Assembly: GCA_023248875.1 (NCBI GenBank)
Contig: JAHFDT010000013.1
Location: 1-35,135 of the forward strand
Origin: Myxococcales bacterium
GTDB taxonomy: Bacteria > Myxococcota_A > Polyangia > Palsa-1104 > SHYY01
Reading direction: 5' to 3'
Length of the DNA: 35,135 bases
Under the pieces are notes generated by a model. It worked only from the letters and a program-made list of their open reading frames with translations. It made no database searches and had not been told where the DNA came from. How positions within the stretch are numbered: the first letter of the stretch is position 1; every line of letters begins with the position of its first letter. Made by a program: the position numbers and the translations under genes. Positions 1 through 11,282 of this stretch are shown here, one piece after another.

Positions 1-125
1 ATTCTCGCCGCGGCTCGCTTTGTCGCTCCTCGGTTGCCTACCGCCAGTAGGCGCCCTCGTCGCTCCGCGCGAGCCGGGCTGCGAACTTCGCCCGACTCGG
101 TCCGGACTTTGAGGACAGACCCTAG
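1..125. repeat. Right part of hairpin/TIR element 'A' (copy 1), truncated by window start
   Basis: Bases 1-125 appear identical to 22880-23004, including the right arm ggactttgaggacagaccctag. Confidence 0.9.
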
Positions 126-2023
126 CGACTGATTAGCTTCTGCCAGATCCCCTCCACGTCGAGATGCTGCCCGGCCAGCTCGGCGAGCTCGGCGGGGCTG
201 AGCTCGCCTGGGCGGTAGGGCAGCGTCCCCCGCAGGGGAGTATGGCCGAGTTCGGCGAGGGTGTCGGGGGTGGTGGGCTCGTCGGGGCCTGGGTGGGCGG
301 AAAGTTGGTTGAGGACCAGGCCGGCCAGTGGGAGGTTGCGGCGGCGGGCGGCTTCGAGGGTGAGGAGGGTGTGGTTGAGGGTCCCGAGGCTGGTGCGGGC
401 GACGATCAACAGCTGTGCGGAAAAACGCGCGGCCAGGTCGGCCATGGAAAAGGATCCCTGGATGGGAACGAGCAGTCCGCCAGCGCCTTCGACGACGATG
501 GCATCCGCCTGACGGGAAAGATGCACGAGCGTTTGGTCGAGCAGCGCGAGCTCGTGGGGACCGATGGCGCGCCCCTCCGCGTGCGCCGCGACCGCGGGAG
601 CGGCGGGCAGGGCAAAGCGCAGCGGCGCGACCGCGCCCTCGTCGGACCAGCCTGCGGCAGCGGCGAGGGCGACGGCATCTTCAGGGGGGCCGTCGGTGCA
701 ACCGGTAGCGATCGGCTTGAACACGGCGACCCGGCGCCCGGCGCGCCGCCAGGCAGCAACGAGGGCACAGGCTACGCGCGTCTTGCCGACGCCGGTGTCG
801 GTGCCGGTGACGAAGAGGACGGGGGGGGATTTGCTGCGACGCACAAAAAAACGGTGCGATGCAGCAAGGTGGCTGCACTGCTCGGCGAGCCCTTCGCAGA
901 CTTGGGTGATCTGTGCCTCGGTATGGGTCGCCATCAGCGCCAGACGCAGGCGTGAGGTACCTTCGGGGACCGTCGGGGGGCGAATGCCCTGAAGAAAAAT
1001 ACCGCGCTGAAGCAGTGCTTCCGAAACGGCCATGGTCCTCTGTGCGTCCCCGATCGGGATGGGGACGATGTGCGAGGAGTGCGATGGGGCGACGCCGAAC
1101 GAGGTGAGTTCCGAATGCAGCTGGGTGCAGCGGTTCGCAAGCAGTTCGCGGCGCTGGGCGCCGTGAGCGCTGCACACGAGATCGATCGCCGCCGCCGCCC
1201 ATGCGACGACTGGCACCGGGAGAGCCGTGCTAAACACGAAGCTGCGGGCGCGATGGAGCAGTAGCTCGATAAGCTGGCGCGAGCCGGCGACAAAGGCGCC
1301 AAAGCCCCCCAGCGCCTTACTGAAGGTTCCCATCCGCAGGTCGACCGCGAGACCGGTGCTCAGCCCGGCGCCGTCTCGGCCGAGAACGCCGAGGGCATGG
1401 GCTTCGTCCACCAGCAGCTCGGCCTGATAACGCTGGGCGAGTCCAACCAGCTGTTCGAGCGGCGCCCGCTCGCCATCCATTGAAAAAACGGCATCGGTTG
1501 CAATCAGCCGGCGCCGGTACCGCCCTCCGGCCGCCAGTGCCTCCTCGAAACGGTGGAGGTCTCGGTGGGGAAGGATGTGCACCGCCGCGCGGGACAGGCG
1601 CGCGCCATCGATGAGCGAGGCGTGGTTGAGCTCATCGACATACAGGGCATCGTCGGGGCCGGTCAGCGCGCTCAGGAGGCCGACGTTGGCCTGATAACCG
1701 GAGTTGAACACCAGGGCCGATTCGGTCCCTTGCCAGGCAGCGATGCGCTCTTCGAGCTGACGGTGGACATCGAGGTTGCCGACAATGAGGCGTGAGCCGC
1801 CGGCACCGAACCCTTCGCGGGCCATGGACTGCGCCGCTGCCTCCATCAGCCAGGGGTGGTCGGCGAGACCGAGGTAGTTGTTGGACGAGAAGTTGACCAC
1901 TCGCCGCCCATCGACGGTCAGTTCGGACGATTGGGACCCGCTGATACGCCTCATCCACCGGCGCAATCCGCGCACTTCCAGGGCCGTCAGCTCGTCCTGA
2001 TAGCTGCCTGGGAGGCTGTTCAC
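122..2023 (-). CDS. bioF-bioD: Fused 8-amino-7-oxononanoate synthase (BioF) / dethiobiotin synthetase (BioD)
   Basis: N-terminal AONS motifs ([31 protein letters not shown]-lysine [12 protein letters not shown]); C-terminal BioD motifs ([32 protein letters not shown]). Confidence 0.95.
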   Translation of the reverse strand: MNSLPGSYQDELTALEVRGLRRWMRRISGSQSSELTVDGRRVVNFSSNNYLGLADHPWLMEAAAQSMAREGFGAGGSRLIVGNLDVHRQLEERIAAWQGTESALVFNSGYQANVGLLSALTGPDDALYVDELNHASLIDGARLSRAAVHILPHRDLHRFEEALAAGGRYRRRLIATDAVFSMDGERAPLEQLVGLAQRYQAELLVDEAHALGVLGRDGAGLSTGLAVDLRMGTFSKALGGFGAFVAGSRQLIELLLHRARSFVFSTALPVPVVAWAAAAIDLVCSAHGAQRRELLANRCTQLHSELTSFGVAPSHSSHIVPIPIGDAQRTMAVSEALLQRGIFLQGIRPPTVPEGTSRLRLALMATHTEAQITQVCEGLAEQCSHLAASHRFFVRRSKSPPVLFVTGTDTGVGKTRVACALVAAWRRAGRRVAVFKPIATGCTDGPPEDAVALAAAAGWSDEGAVAPLRFALPAAPAVAAHAEGRAIGPHELALLDQTLVHLSRQADAIVVEGAGGLLVPIQGSFSMADLAARFSAQLLIVARTSLGTLNHTLLTLEAARRRNLPLAGLVLNQLSAHPGPDEPTTPDTLAELGHTPLRGTLPYRPGELSPAELAELAGQHLDVEGIWQKLISR

Positions 2024-2249
2024 GCGCGGACGCTATCCGAGGCGCTTTGCACTTGTCAACTGAGCCGTTCCACGTGGCAGGGCCTCCGCACTTGAACCCC
2101 TTGAAAGCAGATCGGTTTTCAGAGCGACATCTCCGTTCGTCCCGAGCTTGTTGAGGGACCGTAGGTGCGCTGCCCCTCGGCTGCCCTTCACTCCGCTCGG
2201 GGTGAGCGGTTAGGTCCTGTAATTTCGATCAAGTGCAATGCGGAGGCTC

Positions 2250-2265
2250 TGTTCCACGTGGAACG
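2250..2265. promoter_or_regulatory. parS-like ParB binding site 1
   Basis: TGTTCCACGTGGAACG; 15/16 to the palindrome TGTTCCACGTGGAACA, next to rsmG/gidB. Confidence 0.8.
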
Positions 2266-2274
2266 GTGCGCGAC

Positions 2275-2290
2275 TGCTCCACGTGGAACA
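2275..2290. promoter_or_regulatory. parS-like ParB binding site 2
   Basis: TGCTCCACGTGGAACA; 15/16 to the palindrome, 25 bp from site 1. Confidence 0.8.
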
Positions 2291-2298
2291 GCTGCCGC

Positions 2299-2916
2299 TC
2301 AACCGTGCCGGTAGATCGCGAGCGCGCGATCGGCCTCCACCGGCAGCCCATACTCCAGGACCTCGGGGGGCGCAAAGCCGGCGGGGGTTGGTAGAGTGGG
2401 TCGCTCGCGCCCCAGCATGGCGATCAAAACACCGCCGGGTGCCACCCATTCGGCACCCCGCGCCACCCATTCGATCGGGGCAAAGGTCGCCCTCGATACC
2501 GCAGCATCGAATGGTCGCTTCGTCAGCTGCTCCAGCCGTTTCGGCTCTACCACCAGCGGTAGCCGCAGGTCGCGGGCGAGCGCCTCCAGAAAGGCCGCCT
2601 TCTTCTGTAGCGACTCGACCAGGGTTACCACCAAACTGGGGCAGGCGATTGCGGCCACAGCACCGGGAAATCCCCCGCCCGAACCCACATCGAGCAGTGT
2701 CTTCGCACCGTCCAGATGCGGAACGATCGCGAGGCTATCGAGGAAGTGTTTGGCGACCACTTCGCCCGGCGCGATGATGCGCGTGAGATTCACTCGCTCG
2801 TTCCAGCGCTGCAGCAGCGCCAGGTAGGCGGCAAATTGGGCGACCTGCGGATCGGTCAGGTGGATGCCAAAGGCTTCGGCGCCCGCCCTCAGTACCTGGG
2901 AATTTGCCGCCTCCAT
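2299..2916 (-). CDS. rsmG: 16S rRNA (guanine(527)-N(7))-methyltransferase RsmG (GidB)
   Basis: LLQRWNERVNLT, KHFLDSLAI, LLDVGSGGGFPG motifs; 205 aa. Confidence 0.95.
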   Translation of the reverse strand: MEAANSQVLRAGAEAFGIHLTDPQVAQFAAYLALLQRWNERVNLTRIIAPGEVVAKHFLDSLAIVPHLDGAKTLLDVGSGGGFPGAVAAIACPSLVVTLVESLQKKAAFLEALARDLRLPLVVEPKRLEQLTKRPFDAAVSRATFAPIEWVARGAEWVAPGGVLIAMLGRERPTLPTPAGFAPPEVLEYGLPVEADRALAIYRHG

Positions 2917-2939
2917 GGCGCGCCAGTATAGTGCCGTCC

Positions 2940-3986
2940 ATGCCGCTTGCGCCAGCGTCCCTTGCAGAGATCATCGCGCCCGCTTGCCGTGAAATCGCTG
3001 GACCGGGCGCTGTCTCCCTCCAAACCCTGCCGGGTGGGGCTTCGCTGCGCCGCTACCATCGCGCCACCATTGCCGACGGCCGACCCGGCACGCTGGTCAT
3101 CATGGAGCTCGGTGACGATCGGGCCGCCGAGGAGGTCACGTCAGGCGGGCCGCCCCCGCGAGATCCCTTCATCGATGTGCTCGAGTACTTGGCGCGTGGC
3201 GGCATCGGCGTGCCCGCGCTCTATCGCCATGATCCTGCGCGCGGCCTTCTCTACCTCGAAGACCTGGGCGATGAGACCTTCGAAGCGCGGGTGCAGCGGC
3301 AGGACGAGTCCGGGCGCGAGCGCTACTACCGGCTGGCCATCGATGCGCTGGTCGAGCTGCAGCACTACGCAGCCGAGCAGCCCCAGGGCTGTATCGCCTT
3401 TGGGCGGGCTTTCGACCAGAAACTGCTCCTCTGGGAGCTCGACCATTTCCGCGAATGGGGCCTCGAAGTCGGCGCCAGCGTACAGCTTGAGCCGTCGGAG
3501 CGGGCGCTCCTCGATCGGGAGTTTGGCAGCATTTCTCAGCAGCTCGCCGCCGAGCCACGCGGCTTTGTTCACCGCGACTTCCAGAGCCGCAATCTCATGC
3601 TCCAGGGCGACCGCATTCGCATCATCGATTTTCAAGATGCCCTACTCGGTACCCGCGCCTACGACCTCGTGGCCCTCCTGCGCGATAGCTATGTCCAGCT
3701 GGCGCCCGCCCTGCTCAGTCGGCTGATCGCCTATTACGCGGAGTGCACCGGTTGCCCGCTCGGGCCCTTTCGCCGCCTCTTCGATCTCCAGACGGTTCAG
3801 CGCAAACTCAAGGACGCCGGGCGCTTTGTCTACATCGACCGGGTGAAGAAAAACCCCACTTTCTTGCAGCACATTCCCACCAGCCACGCGGCCGTCGCCG
3901 GGGCGCTCGCCCGTTTGCCGGAGCTGGCACCGCTCACCGATCTGCTGCGCCGCCGATGGCCCCAATATTATACGCCCTCCCCTTGA
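2940..3986 (+). CDS. Aminoglycoside-phosphotransferase-fold kinase, AmgK-like (cell-wall sugar kinase)
   Basis: GFVHRDFQSRNLM ... IRIIDFQDALLGTRAYDLVALLRDSY; the start at 2940 is preferred to 2904, which would overlap rsmG. Confidence 0.85.
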   Translation: MPLAPASLAEIIAPACREIAGPGAVSLQTLPGGASLRRYHRATIADGRPGTLVIMELGDDRAAEEVTSGGPPPRDPFIDVLEYLARGGIGVPALYRHDPARGLLYLEDLGDETFEARVQRQDESGRERYYRLAIDALVELQHYAAEQPQGCIAFGRAFDQKLLLWELDHFREWGLEVGASVQLEPSERALLDREFGSISQQLAAEPRGFVHRDFQSRNLMLQGDRIRIIDFQDALLGTRAYDLVALLRDSYVQLAPALLSRLIAYYAECTGCPLGPFRRLFDLQTVQRKLKDAGRFVYIDRVKKNPTFLQHIPTSHAAVAGALARLPELAPLTDLLRRRWPQYYTPSP

Positions 3987-4131
3987 TCACTCGCGTCGTC
4001 GGGCCTACTGCGGGCCCAGCCCGCTGCGTTGTTTCTCGGTCAGCTACCTACGTAGCTTCCCTCGTCACGCCTTGCGGGCTGGGCTCCTCGCTACGGCCGG
4101 ACTCGCTCCGGATCAACGGGAGGGCGTATTA
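3968..4131. repeat. Hairpin/TIR element 'D'
   Basis: TACGCCCTCCCCTTGATC at left, complementary to GATCAACGGGAGGGCGTA at right (1 mismatch), flanked by TTA on both sides. Confidence 0.85.
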
Positions 4132-4189
4132 CCCCTAGACACACTGCAGCATCATCATTAAAATAATTTGTATATCGCCTGGATCCTGT

Positions 4190-5143
4190 GTGACCGGGAC
4201 GAGGTCGCCGATGAAAGCACCCAAAGTTACGCTCCACACGCTTCAGAAAATGAAGGAGACCGGTGAGCGGATCGCGATGCTCACGGCCTATGACGCGACC
4301 TTTGCGCGCCTGCTCGACCAGGCGGGCGTCGATGTGCTGCTGGTGGGCGACTCCTCGGGGATGGTGGTGGCCGGCCATTCGACCACGCTGCCGGTCACCA
4401 TGGAGGAGCAGATCTACCACTGCCGGGCCGTGGCTCGGGTGGCGCAACGGGCGCAGGTGGTGGGCGATATGCCCTTTATGTCCTACCAGGTTTCTCTGGA
4501 AGAGGGCGTGCGCAACGCCGGCCGGCTGGTCAAAGAGGGCGGTGCCGAAGCGGTCAAGCTCGAGGGTGGCGCCGAATATGCTGAACTGGCGCTGCGTCTT
4601 TCGCGCATCGGCATCCCGGTGATGGGCCATCTCGGGCTCACGCCGCAGTCGGTGCATGCCATGGGTGGCTTCAAAGTGCAGGGGCGGGATAGCGCGACGG
4701 CCCAGCGGATCCTCGACGATGCACGGAGCCTCGAGCAGGCGGGCTGTTACGCGCTGGTGCTGGAGGGGATCCCGCGGGCGCTGGCGAGACAGGTCACCGA
4801 AGCCGTCACCATCCCCACCATCGGGATTGGGGCCGGCCCCGAGTGTGATGGTCAAGTTCTTGTAATATATGATGTTTTGGGAATGAACGACCAGTTTCGT
4901 CCACGCTTCGTCAAGCGCTACGACCAGCTTGGAGTGCGCATCCGGACCGCTGTGGAGCAGTATGTCGGCGAGGTCAAGGATGGGCTGTTTCCGACCGAGG
5001 AGCACTCCTTTGGCTCGGAAGCGCCGGCCGAGGTTCCGCCCTACAGTACGCCGCACCGGGTGGCGGTGGCGGCGCCAGGCAGCGTGAGCCCGGACAATGT
5101 GCTGAAGCTGCCGGCGTGCGGCTGGCCCAAGTCGATCGACTAG
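4190..5143 (+). CDS. panB: 3-methyl-2-oxobutanoate hydroxymethyltransferase PanB
   Basis: [78 protein letters not shown]. Confidence 0.97.
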   Translation: MTGTRSPMKAPKVTLHTLQKMKETGERIAMLTAYDATFARLLDQAGVDVLLVGDSSGMVVAGHSTTLPVTMEEQIYHCRAVARVAQRAQVVGDMPFMSYQVSLEEGVRNAGRLVKEGGAEAVKLEGGAEYAELALRLSRIGIPVMGHLGLTPQSVHAMGGFKVQGRDSATAQRILDDARSLEQAGCYALVLEGIPRALARQVTEAVTIPTIGIGAGPECDGQVLVIYDVLGMNDQFRPRFVKRYDQLGVRIRTAVEQYVGEVKDGLFPTEEHSFGSEAPAEVPPYSTPHRVAVAAPGSVSPDNVLKLPACGWPKSID

Positions 5144-5156
5144 ACACTGTTTCATC

Positions 5157-6008
5157 ATGATCAAACTGATTGAGACGGTTACGGAGATGCGCCTCGCGGC
5201 CAGCTTGGCGCACAAGCTCTCTCAGCGCATCGCTTTCGTGCCGACCCTGGGCGCGCTCCACCGGGGCCACGAGTCGCTCCTGCGCGAAGCGCGGCGGCAT
5301 GGGGATCTCCTGGTGCTCTCCATCTTCGTCAACCCGACGCAGTTCGGTCCCACGGAAGATCTGTCGCGCTATCCGCGACCCCTTGAGGCAGATCTTGAGC
5401 GTGCACGGGCCGCCGGCGTCGATCTGGTGTTTCACCCCACGTCCGACGAGATCTACCCGGCCGGCTACCAGACCTTCGTGGAGGTGCGGGAGCTGCAAAA
5501 GGGGCTGTGCGGCACGAGTCGGCCGGGCCATTTTGCCGGCGTGGCGACAGTGGTGCTCAAACTGTTTCACATCGTGCAGCCGCACGTCGCCTTTTTCGGC
5601 GAGAAGGACTATCAGCAGCTACAGCTCATCCGGCGGCTCGTGCGCGACCTCGAGCTGCCGGTGAAGATCGTCGGCATGCCGATCATCCGCGAGCCGGATG
5701 GGCTCGCACTCTCGTCGCGCAATGCCTATCTTGCGCCCGACGAACGGCAGCAAGCGCTCGCGCTCTCACGGGCGCTCGCTCGCACGCGCGAGCAGTTCAG
5801 TCACGGCGAACGCGACGCTCACCAGCTGCTCGCGACGGCGCGCGCGGTGATCGCCGAGTCGCCGTCGGTGCGGCTCGACTATCTCGAACTCGTCGATGCC
5901 GAAACGCTTGCTCCGGTGGAGACCACGCTCACCCAATCGGCGGTTTTGGCGGTTGCTGCCTTTGTTGGCAAGACACGTCTCATCGACAACATCAGCCTGC
6001 GGGCCTAA
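5157..6008 (+). CDS. panC: Pantothenate synthetase PanC
   Basis: FVPTLGALHRGHESLLREAR, VLSIFVNPTQFGP, GHFAGVATVVLKLFHIVQPHVAFFGEKDYQQL. Confidence 0.97.
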   Translation: MIKLIETVTEMRLAASLAHKLSQRIAFVPTLGALHRGHESLLREARRHGDLLVLSIFVNPTQFGPTEDLSRYPRPLEADLERARAAGVDLVFHPTSDEIYPAGYQTFVEVRELQKGLCGTSRPGHFAGVATVVLKLFHIVQPHVAFFGEKDYQQLQLIRRLVRDLELPVKIVGMPIIREPDGLALSSRNAYLAPDERQQALALSRALARTREQFSHGERDAHQLLATARAVIAESPSVRLDYLELVDAETLAPVETTLTQSAVLAVAAFVGKTRLIDNISLRA

Positions 6009-6014
6009 GATCCC

Positions 6015-6683
6015 GTGCCCATGAAACGACTCTCCTCCCTCCTCAAGCGCGAACTATTCACCGGCCTGGTGCTGCTCGCGCCCGTGGGGGGCGCTGCCTA
6101 TTTGGTCTATTGGCTCGTCACCGCCGTCGACGGTCTCTTCCCACACGAGCTGCGCCCCGATATTCATTTTGGCCGGCGAGCGATTCCGTTTCCCGGGCTC
6201 GGGCTGCTGCTCGTGCTGGTGCTGGCACTCGGGACGGGCATCGCCGCGCACAAATTGGCCGGTAAACGCATGGTGCAGTGGCTGGAAGATTCGCTTCATC
6301 GCATCCCGCTGTTTGGTGCCACCTACGGCCTCATCAAACAGGTGCTGGAAGCGGTTTTCTCCTCGGGCGGCGGTAGCTTCAAGCGCGCCGTGCTGGTGCC
6401 CTATCCCGTCGCTGGTTCCTGGGCGATCGGTTTCGTCGCGCAGTCGCACGTCACCGGCCGTCTGCGCGAAGCGGTGGGCCAGGATCTCGTCGCTGTGTAT
6501 ATTCCCACCACGCCCAACCCTACCTCGGGATTTTATCTCCTTGTCGAGCGCAGCCAGGTGCGCGAGCTCGAGATGAGCGTGGAACAGGCGTTTAAGTTGG
6601 TCCTTACCATGGGCATCGCCGATGCCGAATCGCTCGCCACCACTGCCAAATGGTCGCGCCCCGAGAGCAGCCAGGCAGGTTAG
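6015..6683 (+). CDS. DUF502 family membrane protein
   Basis: LKRELFTGLVLLAPVGGAAYLVYWLV, PLFGATYGLIKQVLE, VYIPTTPNPTSGFYLLV. Confidence 0.85.
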   Translation: MPMKRLSSLLKRELFTGLVLLAPVGGAAYLVYWLVTAVDGLFPHELRPDIHFGRRAIPFPGLGLLLVLVLALGTGIAAHKLAGKRMVQWLEDSLHRIPLFGATYGLIKQVLEAVFSSGGGSFKRAVLVPYPVAGSWAIGFVAQSHVTGRLREAVGQDLVAVYIPTTPNPTSGFYLLVERSQVRELEMSVEQAFKLVLTMGIADAESLATTAKWSRPESSQAG

Positions 6684-6844
6684 GGCCCGCGGCGGAATAA
6701 CTCGATTGATGATCGTGGTCGAGGCGCCCGGATGGCGAAGCGCGAGGAGGGAGCATACCCGTCGGTACGTGACCGACGAGCAACGAAGCCAACCGGGATG
6801 GATCGGCCGCGAGGACGATCGAGTTATTCCGCCGCGGGCCCTTA
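6680..6844. repeat. Hairpin/TIR element 'E'
   Basis: GGGCCCGCGGCGGAATAACTCGAT, perfect 24-bp inverted repeat at both ends, flanked by TTA on both sides. Confidence 0.93.
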
Positions 6845-6872
6845 GACTGCGTTCACGTTAAAAAGCGGTCTA
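6843..6872. repeat. Collapsed remnant of a B/C-type element
   Basis: TAGACTGCGTTCACGTTAAAAAGCGGTCTA: B/C-like left arm fused directly to a C-like right terminus, followed by a duplicated agcggtctagc. Confidence 0.5.
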
Positions 6873-6880
6873 GCAGCGGT

Positions 6881-7071
6881 CTAGCAGGCTGTTGAAAAAC
6901 TCAAATGAGCACAAAAAACCAAGCCAGTGAATGCCGCCTGCTAGTCGATCGAGGGAGAGGCGTGCCGCCTCTCCCCGTCGAGCAAAGCTCGCCGGGGCCC
7001 CTCTCCTGCTGCGGCCGGACTTCCGGCCGGGCCGCCCATAGCGGCCTAAAAACGACTTTATCAACAGCTAG
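6881..7071. mobile_element. MITE-like element 'F' copy 1
   Basis: CTAGCAGGCTGTTGAAAAACTC ... CGACTTTATCAACAGCTAG; aligns by eye to the reverse complement of 18786-18978. Confidence 0.85.
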
Positions 7072-7700
7072 GCCGCTTGACGGGCGATGTGGTCGAGCTT
7101 TTCGGCACAGCCGAGGCGGTAGAAGCGGCGCAGCTCGGCCAGGAGATCGGCAAGGGCGCGCGGGCGAACGAAACGTAGCTCCAGCAGTGCGGCATACTCG
7201 TTCGCCGCACCGTTGGCGGTGCGATAGCGGTCGCGCTCGTCGCTGGAGAGATCGTCGTGAAAACGGACGCCCTGGAAGAGCCGCTCACGCAGCCCCTCGG
7301 GTGGACGCCGATCGGCTGCCCAGGCGATCAGCAGCGCCAAGAGATACTTGTCCACCTCGGCCTGCAGCTCGAGTTCGAGCGCCGAAAAGGGCCGCTCGGC
7401 ACGAGCCCGCACCATCACATACAGAAAGTGGCTCACTCCTTCTGCAACCTGTAGAAATTCATCTAGATTTCGTTCATCCAAGCCGCGGGCGAGCGGCTCG
7501 AGCAGCCCGGGGGCGAAAAATAGCCCCACCTCCAGGGCATCGGCCTGCTGCCGCAAAAGCAGCTGCTCACGCGGTGCCCGCGCGATCGAGAATTGGGCGC
7601 GCTGCCCGGGCGACAGAATGAAGTCACCGACATCGCTGGTCGGCTCGATGCGATAGACCAGCTCGAGCGTGTGCTGCAGTTCGCGCAACAGCTGCTTCAT
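7068..7700 (-). CDS. Conserved hypothetical protein (210 aa)
   Basis: Long ORF overlapping the upstream gene by 4 nt (ATGA); protein-like composition. Confidence 0.75.
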   Translation of the reverse strand: MKQLLRELQHTLELVYRIEPTSDVGDFILSPGQRAQFSIARAPREQLLLRQQADALEVGLFFAPGLLEPLARGLDERNLDEFLQVAEGVSHFLYVMVRARAERPFSALELELQAEVDKYLLALLIAWAADRRPPEGLRERLFQGVRFHDDLSSDERDRYRTANGAANEYAALLELRFVRPRALADLLAELRRFYRLGCAEKLDHIARQAA

Positions 7701-8260
7701 TGCACGTCGCCCTTACCGGGCAGGACCCCTTGCGCTCGCAATTTGCGTTCGAGCCATTCCGAGCGGGTGCGCAGCCAGCGCTCGTAGAGCTCGACCACGC
7801 CGCTCTCGCTGGTGATCGCAGAGCCGCTCGAAATCTCTGCTAATACATCGACATACCGTGGGAATTTCCCCGCAAGCTCGCGGTAGACTTCACCGAAGTG
7901 AGCGGTGGTGCCTCGCGGTGCCATGTGCGCCAACTGCAAATAGGCCGATCCGCCGAGATGGATATAGTAGTCGACATCCACGAGCCGTCGGCGCAGCGAA
8001 TCGGAAAAGAAGCCCGAGACATAGAGCGACTGGTCGCCCACGGTGCGGAGCTGACGGGCGCGCTCTTCAGGGAGCGCGGTCTTGGCTTCGGTGAGCTTGA
8101 GCGCCAGTGGGGTATCGTCGAGCGGCGTCTTGGCATAATCACAAAGAAGATTGACCAGATAAAACTCGGTCATCTCCGAAGTGTCGACCCCCTGATTGCG
8201 GATGGCCGAGCTCAGCGCCTCGTGGAAAAACTCGCTAACGGACTGGGCGGTCAAGTCCAT
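7697..8260 (-). CDS. Conserved hypothetical protein
   Basis: Start at MDLTAQSVSEFFHEAL preceded by AGGAGGT; the longer ORF to 8599 has implausible N-terminal sequence. Confidence 0.8.
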   Translation of the reverse strand: MDLTAQSVSEFFHEALSSAIRNQGVDTSEMTEFYLVNLLCDYAKTPLDDTPLALKLTEAKTALPEERARQLRTVGDQSLYVSGFFSDSLRRRLVDVDYYIHLGGSAYLQLAHMAPRGTTAHFGEVYRELAGKFPRYVDVLAEISSGSAITSESGVVELYERWLRTRSEWLERKLRAQGVLPGKGDVQ

Positions 8261-8535
8261 GGGAGCACCTCCTGGCGATGCGAAAAGACCTCTCACAATG
8301 AGTATATCGACCAAGATCAGAAGATCCTCAAGTTTTTGCCCGCTGCGCCGCTGCGGATGGGCAGGGGGTAGCCCCGGGAAAGCGCAGAGCCATCGCTTCG
8401 CCGGCGCCTGCCGCGCGGGCAACTTCGGTGCGAGAAATTGAAAATAATAAATCAATTCAAGGCTGTTACGAAATATTAAAAAAACTGCAAGAAGGGGCTT
8501 GCACAGCGCTCGCCGATGCTTAAAATGGCGGCCTG

Positions 8536-8562
8536 TTAGCACTCCATGTGAGTGAGTGCCAA
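8536..8562. promoter_or_regulatory. CIRCE operator (HrcA binding site)
   Basis: TTAGCACTC-N9-GAGTGCCAA upstream of groES; one mismatch to consensus TTAGCACTC-N9-GAGTGCTAA. Confidence 0.95.
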
Positions 8563-8599
8563 AATTCCGTTCCATACCCAAGCAAGTGGAGGAGAGCAC

Positions 8600-10580
<1,981 letters not shown>

Positions 10581-10613
10581 CAACCGCCCGGTTTCTGTGC
10601 CTGTTCGTGTATG

Positions 10614-10652
10614 ATGAGAGGGCCCTCCACTTTGGGGGGCCCTCTCTTTTTT
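10614..10652 (+). terminator. Rho-independent terminator after groEL
   Basis: GAGAGGGCCCTCCACTTTGGGGGGCCCTCTCTTTTTT stem-loop with T tract. Confidence 0.9.
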
Positions 10653-10661
10653 GGGAAACTG

Positions 10662-11282
10662 ATGCGTTGGATCGTTGCGTTGATTATTGCTTTGTCCTGC
10701 ATCGCCTCTGCGTCTCCGAGCAAGCTACAGGCCCTGTTCGAATCGGGGATGGATCACTTCCGCCGCGGCGACTATCGCCAAGCGCTCGAGGAGTTCAAAG
10801 GCGCCTACCAGCTGCGGCCCGATCCGGTGGTTCTCTTCAATATCGGCCAGACCTATCGTCTGCTCGGCGAGCACGAACAGTCGGCGAGTGCGCTGCGCAC
10901 CTACTTACAAACGGTGAAAGACCCGCCGAATCGCGAGGAGGTGGAGAAGCTGACCATCGAGGAGGAGCAGCTCGCCGCCCTGATGAAGCAGCCAGCACCG
11001 CCCGAAACGGGCATTCCGACCGAGGCGCCCCCACCGCTTCCACCGGTGACCGTGGAGCCCGCTTCGCCGCTCCCCAGGTGGGTCGCGAAACCGGCGGCGA
11101 AGCCAGTGATTTTAGCAGAGGCTCCGCTCCCAGCGAGCGCGCGCAAGACGCCCAAATGGGTTTGGGTCGTGGTGGGCGCCGGAGTAGCGCTCGTCGGTGG
11201 CGCCATTGGGTTGGGAGTGGCTCTGTCCAGCGGCAGCAGCGCGCCCATGACCAGCCTTGGCGTCTATCCGGCGGTGTTTTGA
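10662..11282 (+). CDS. Secreted/anchored TPR-repeat protein with C-terminal TM helix
   Basis: Signal peptide, DHFRRGDYRQALEEFKGAYQLRPDPVVLFNIGQTYRLLGEHEQSASALRTYL, WVWVVVGAGVALVGGAIGLGVAL. Confidence 0.8.
   Translation: MRWIVALIIALSCIASASPSKLQALFESGMDHFRRGDYRQALEEFKGAYQLRPDPVVLFNIGQTYRLLGEHEQSASALRTYLQTVKDPPNREEVEKLTIEEEQLAALMKQPAPPETGIPTEAPPPLPPVTVEPASPLPRWVAKPAAKPVILAEAPLPASARKTPKWVWVVVGAGVALVGGAIGLGVALSSGSSAPMTSLGVYPAVF

Noticed and set aside
2066-2081. Third parS-like site CGTTCCACGTGGCAGG
   Set aside because: Only about 12/16 match with the right half degenerate; not supported alone
4091-5215. 374-aa minus-strand ORF over panB
   Set aside because: Antisense shadow of a clear panB gene
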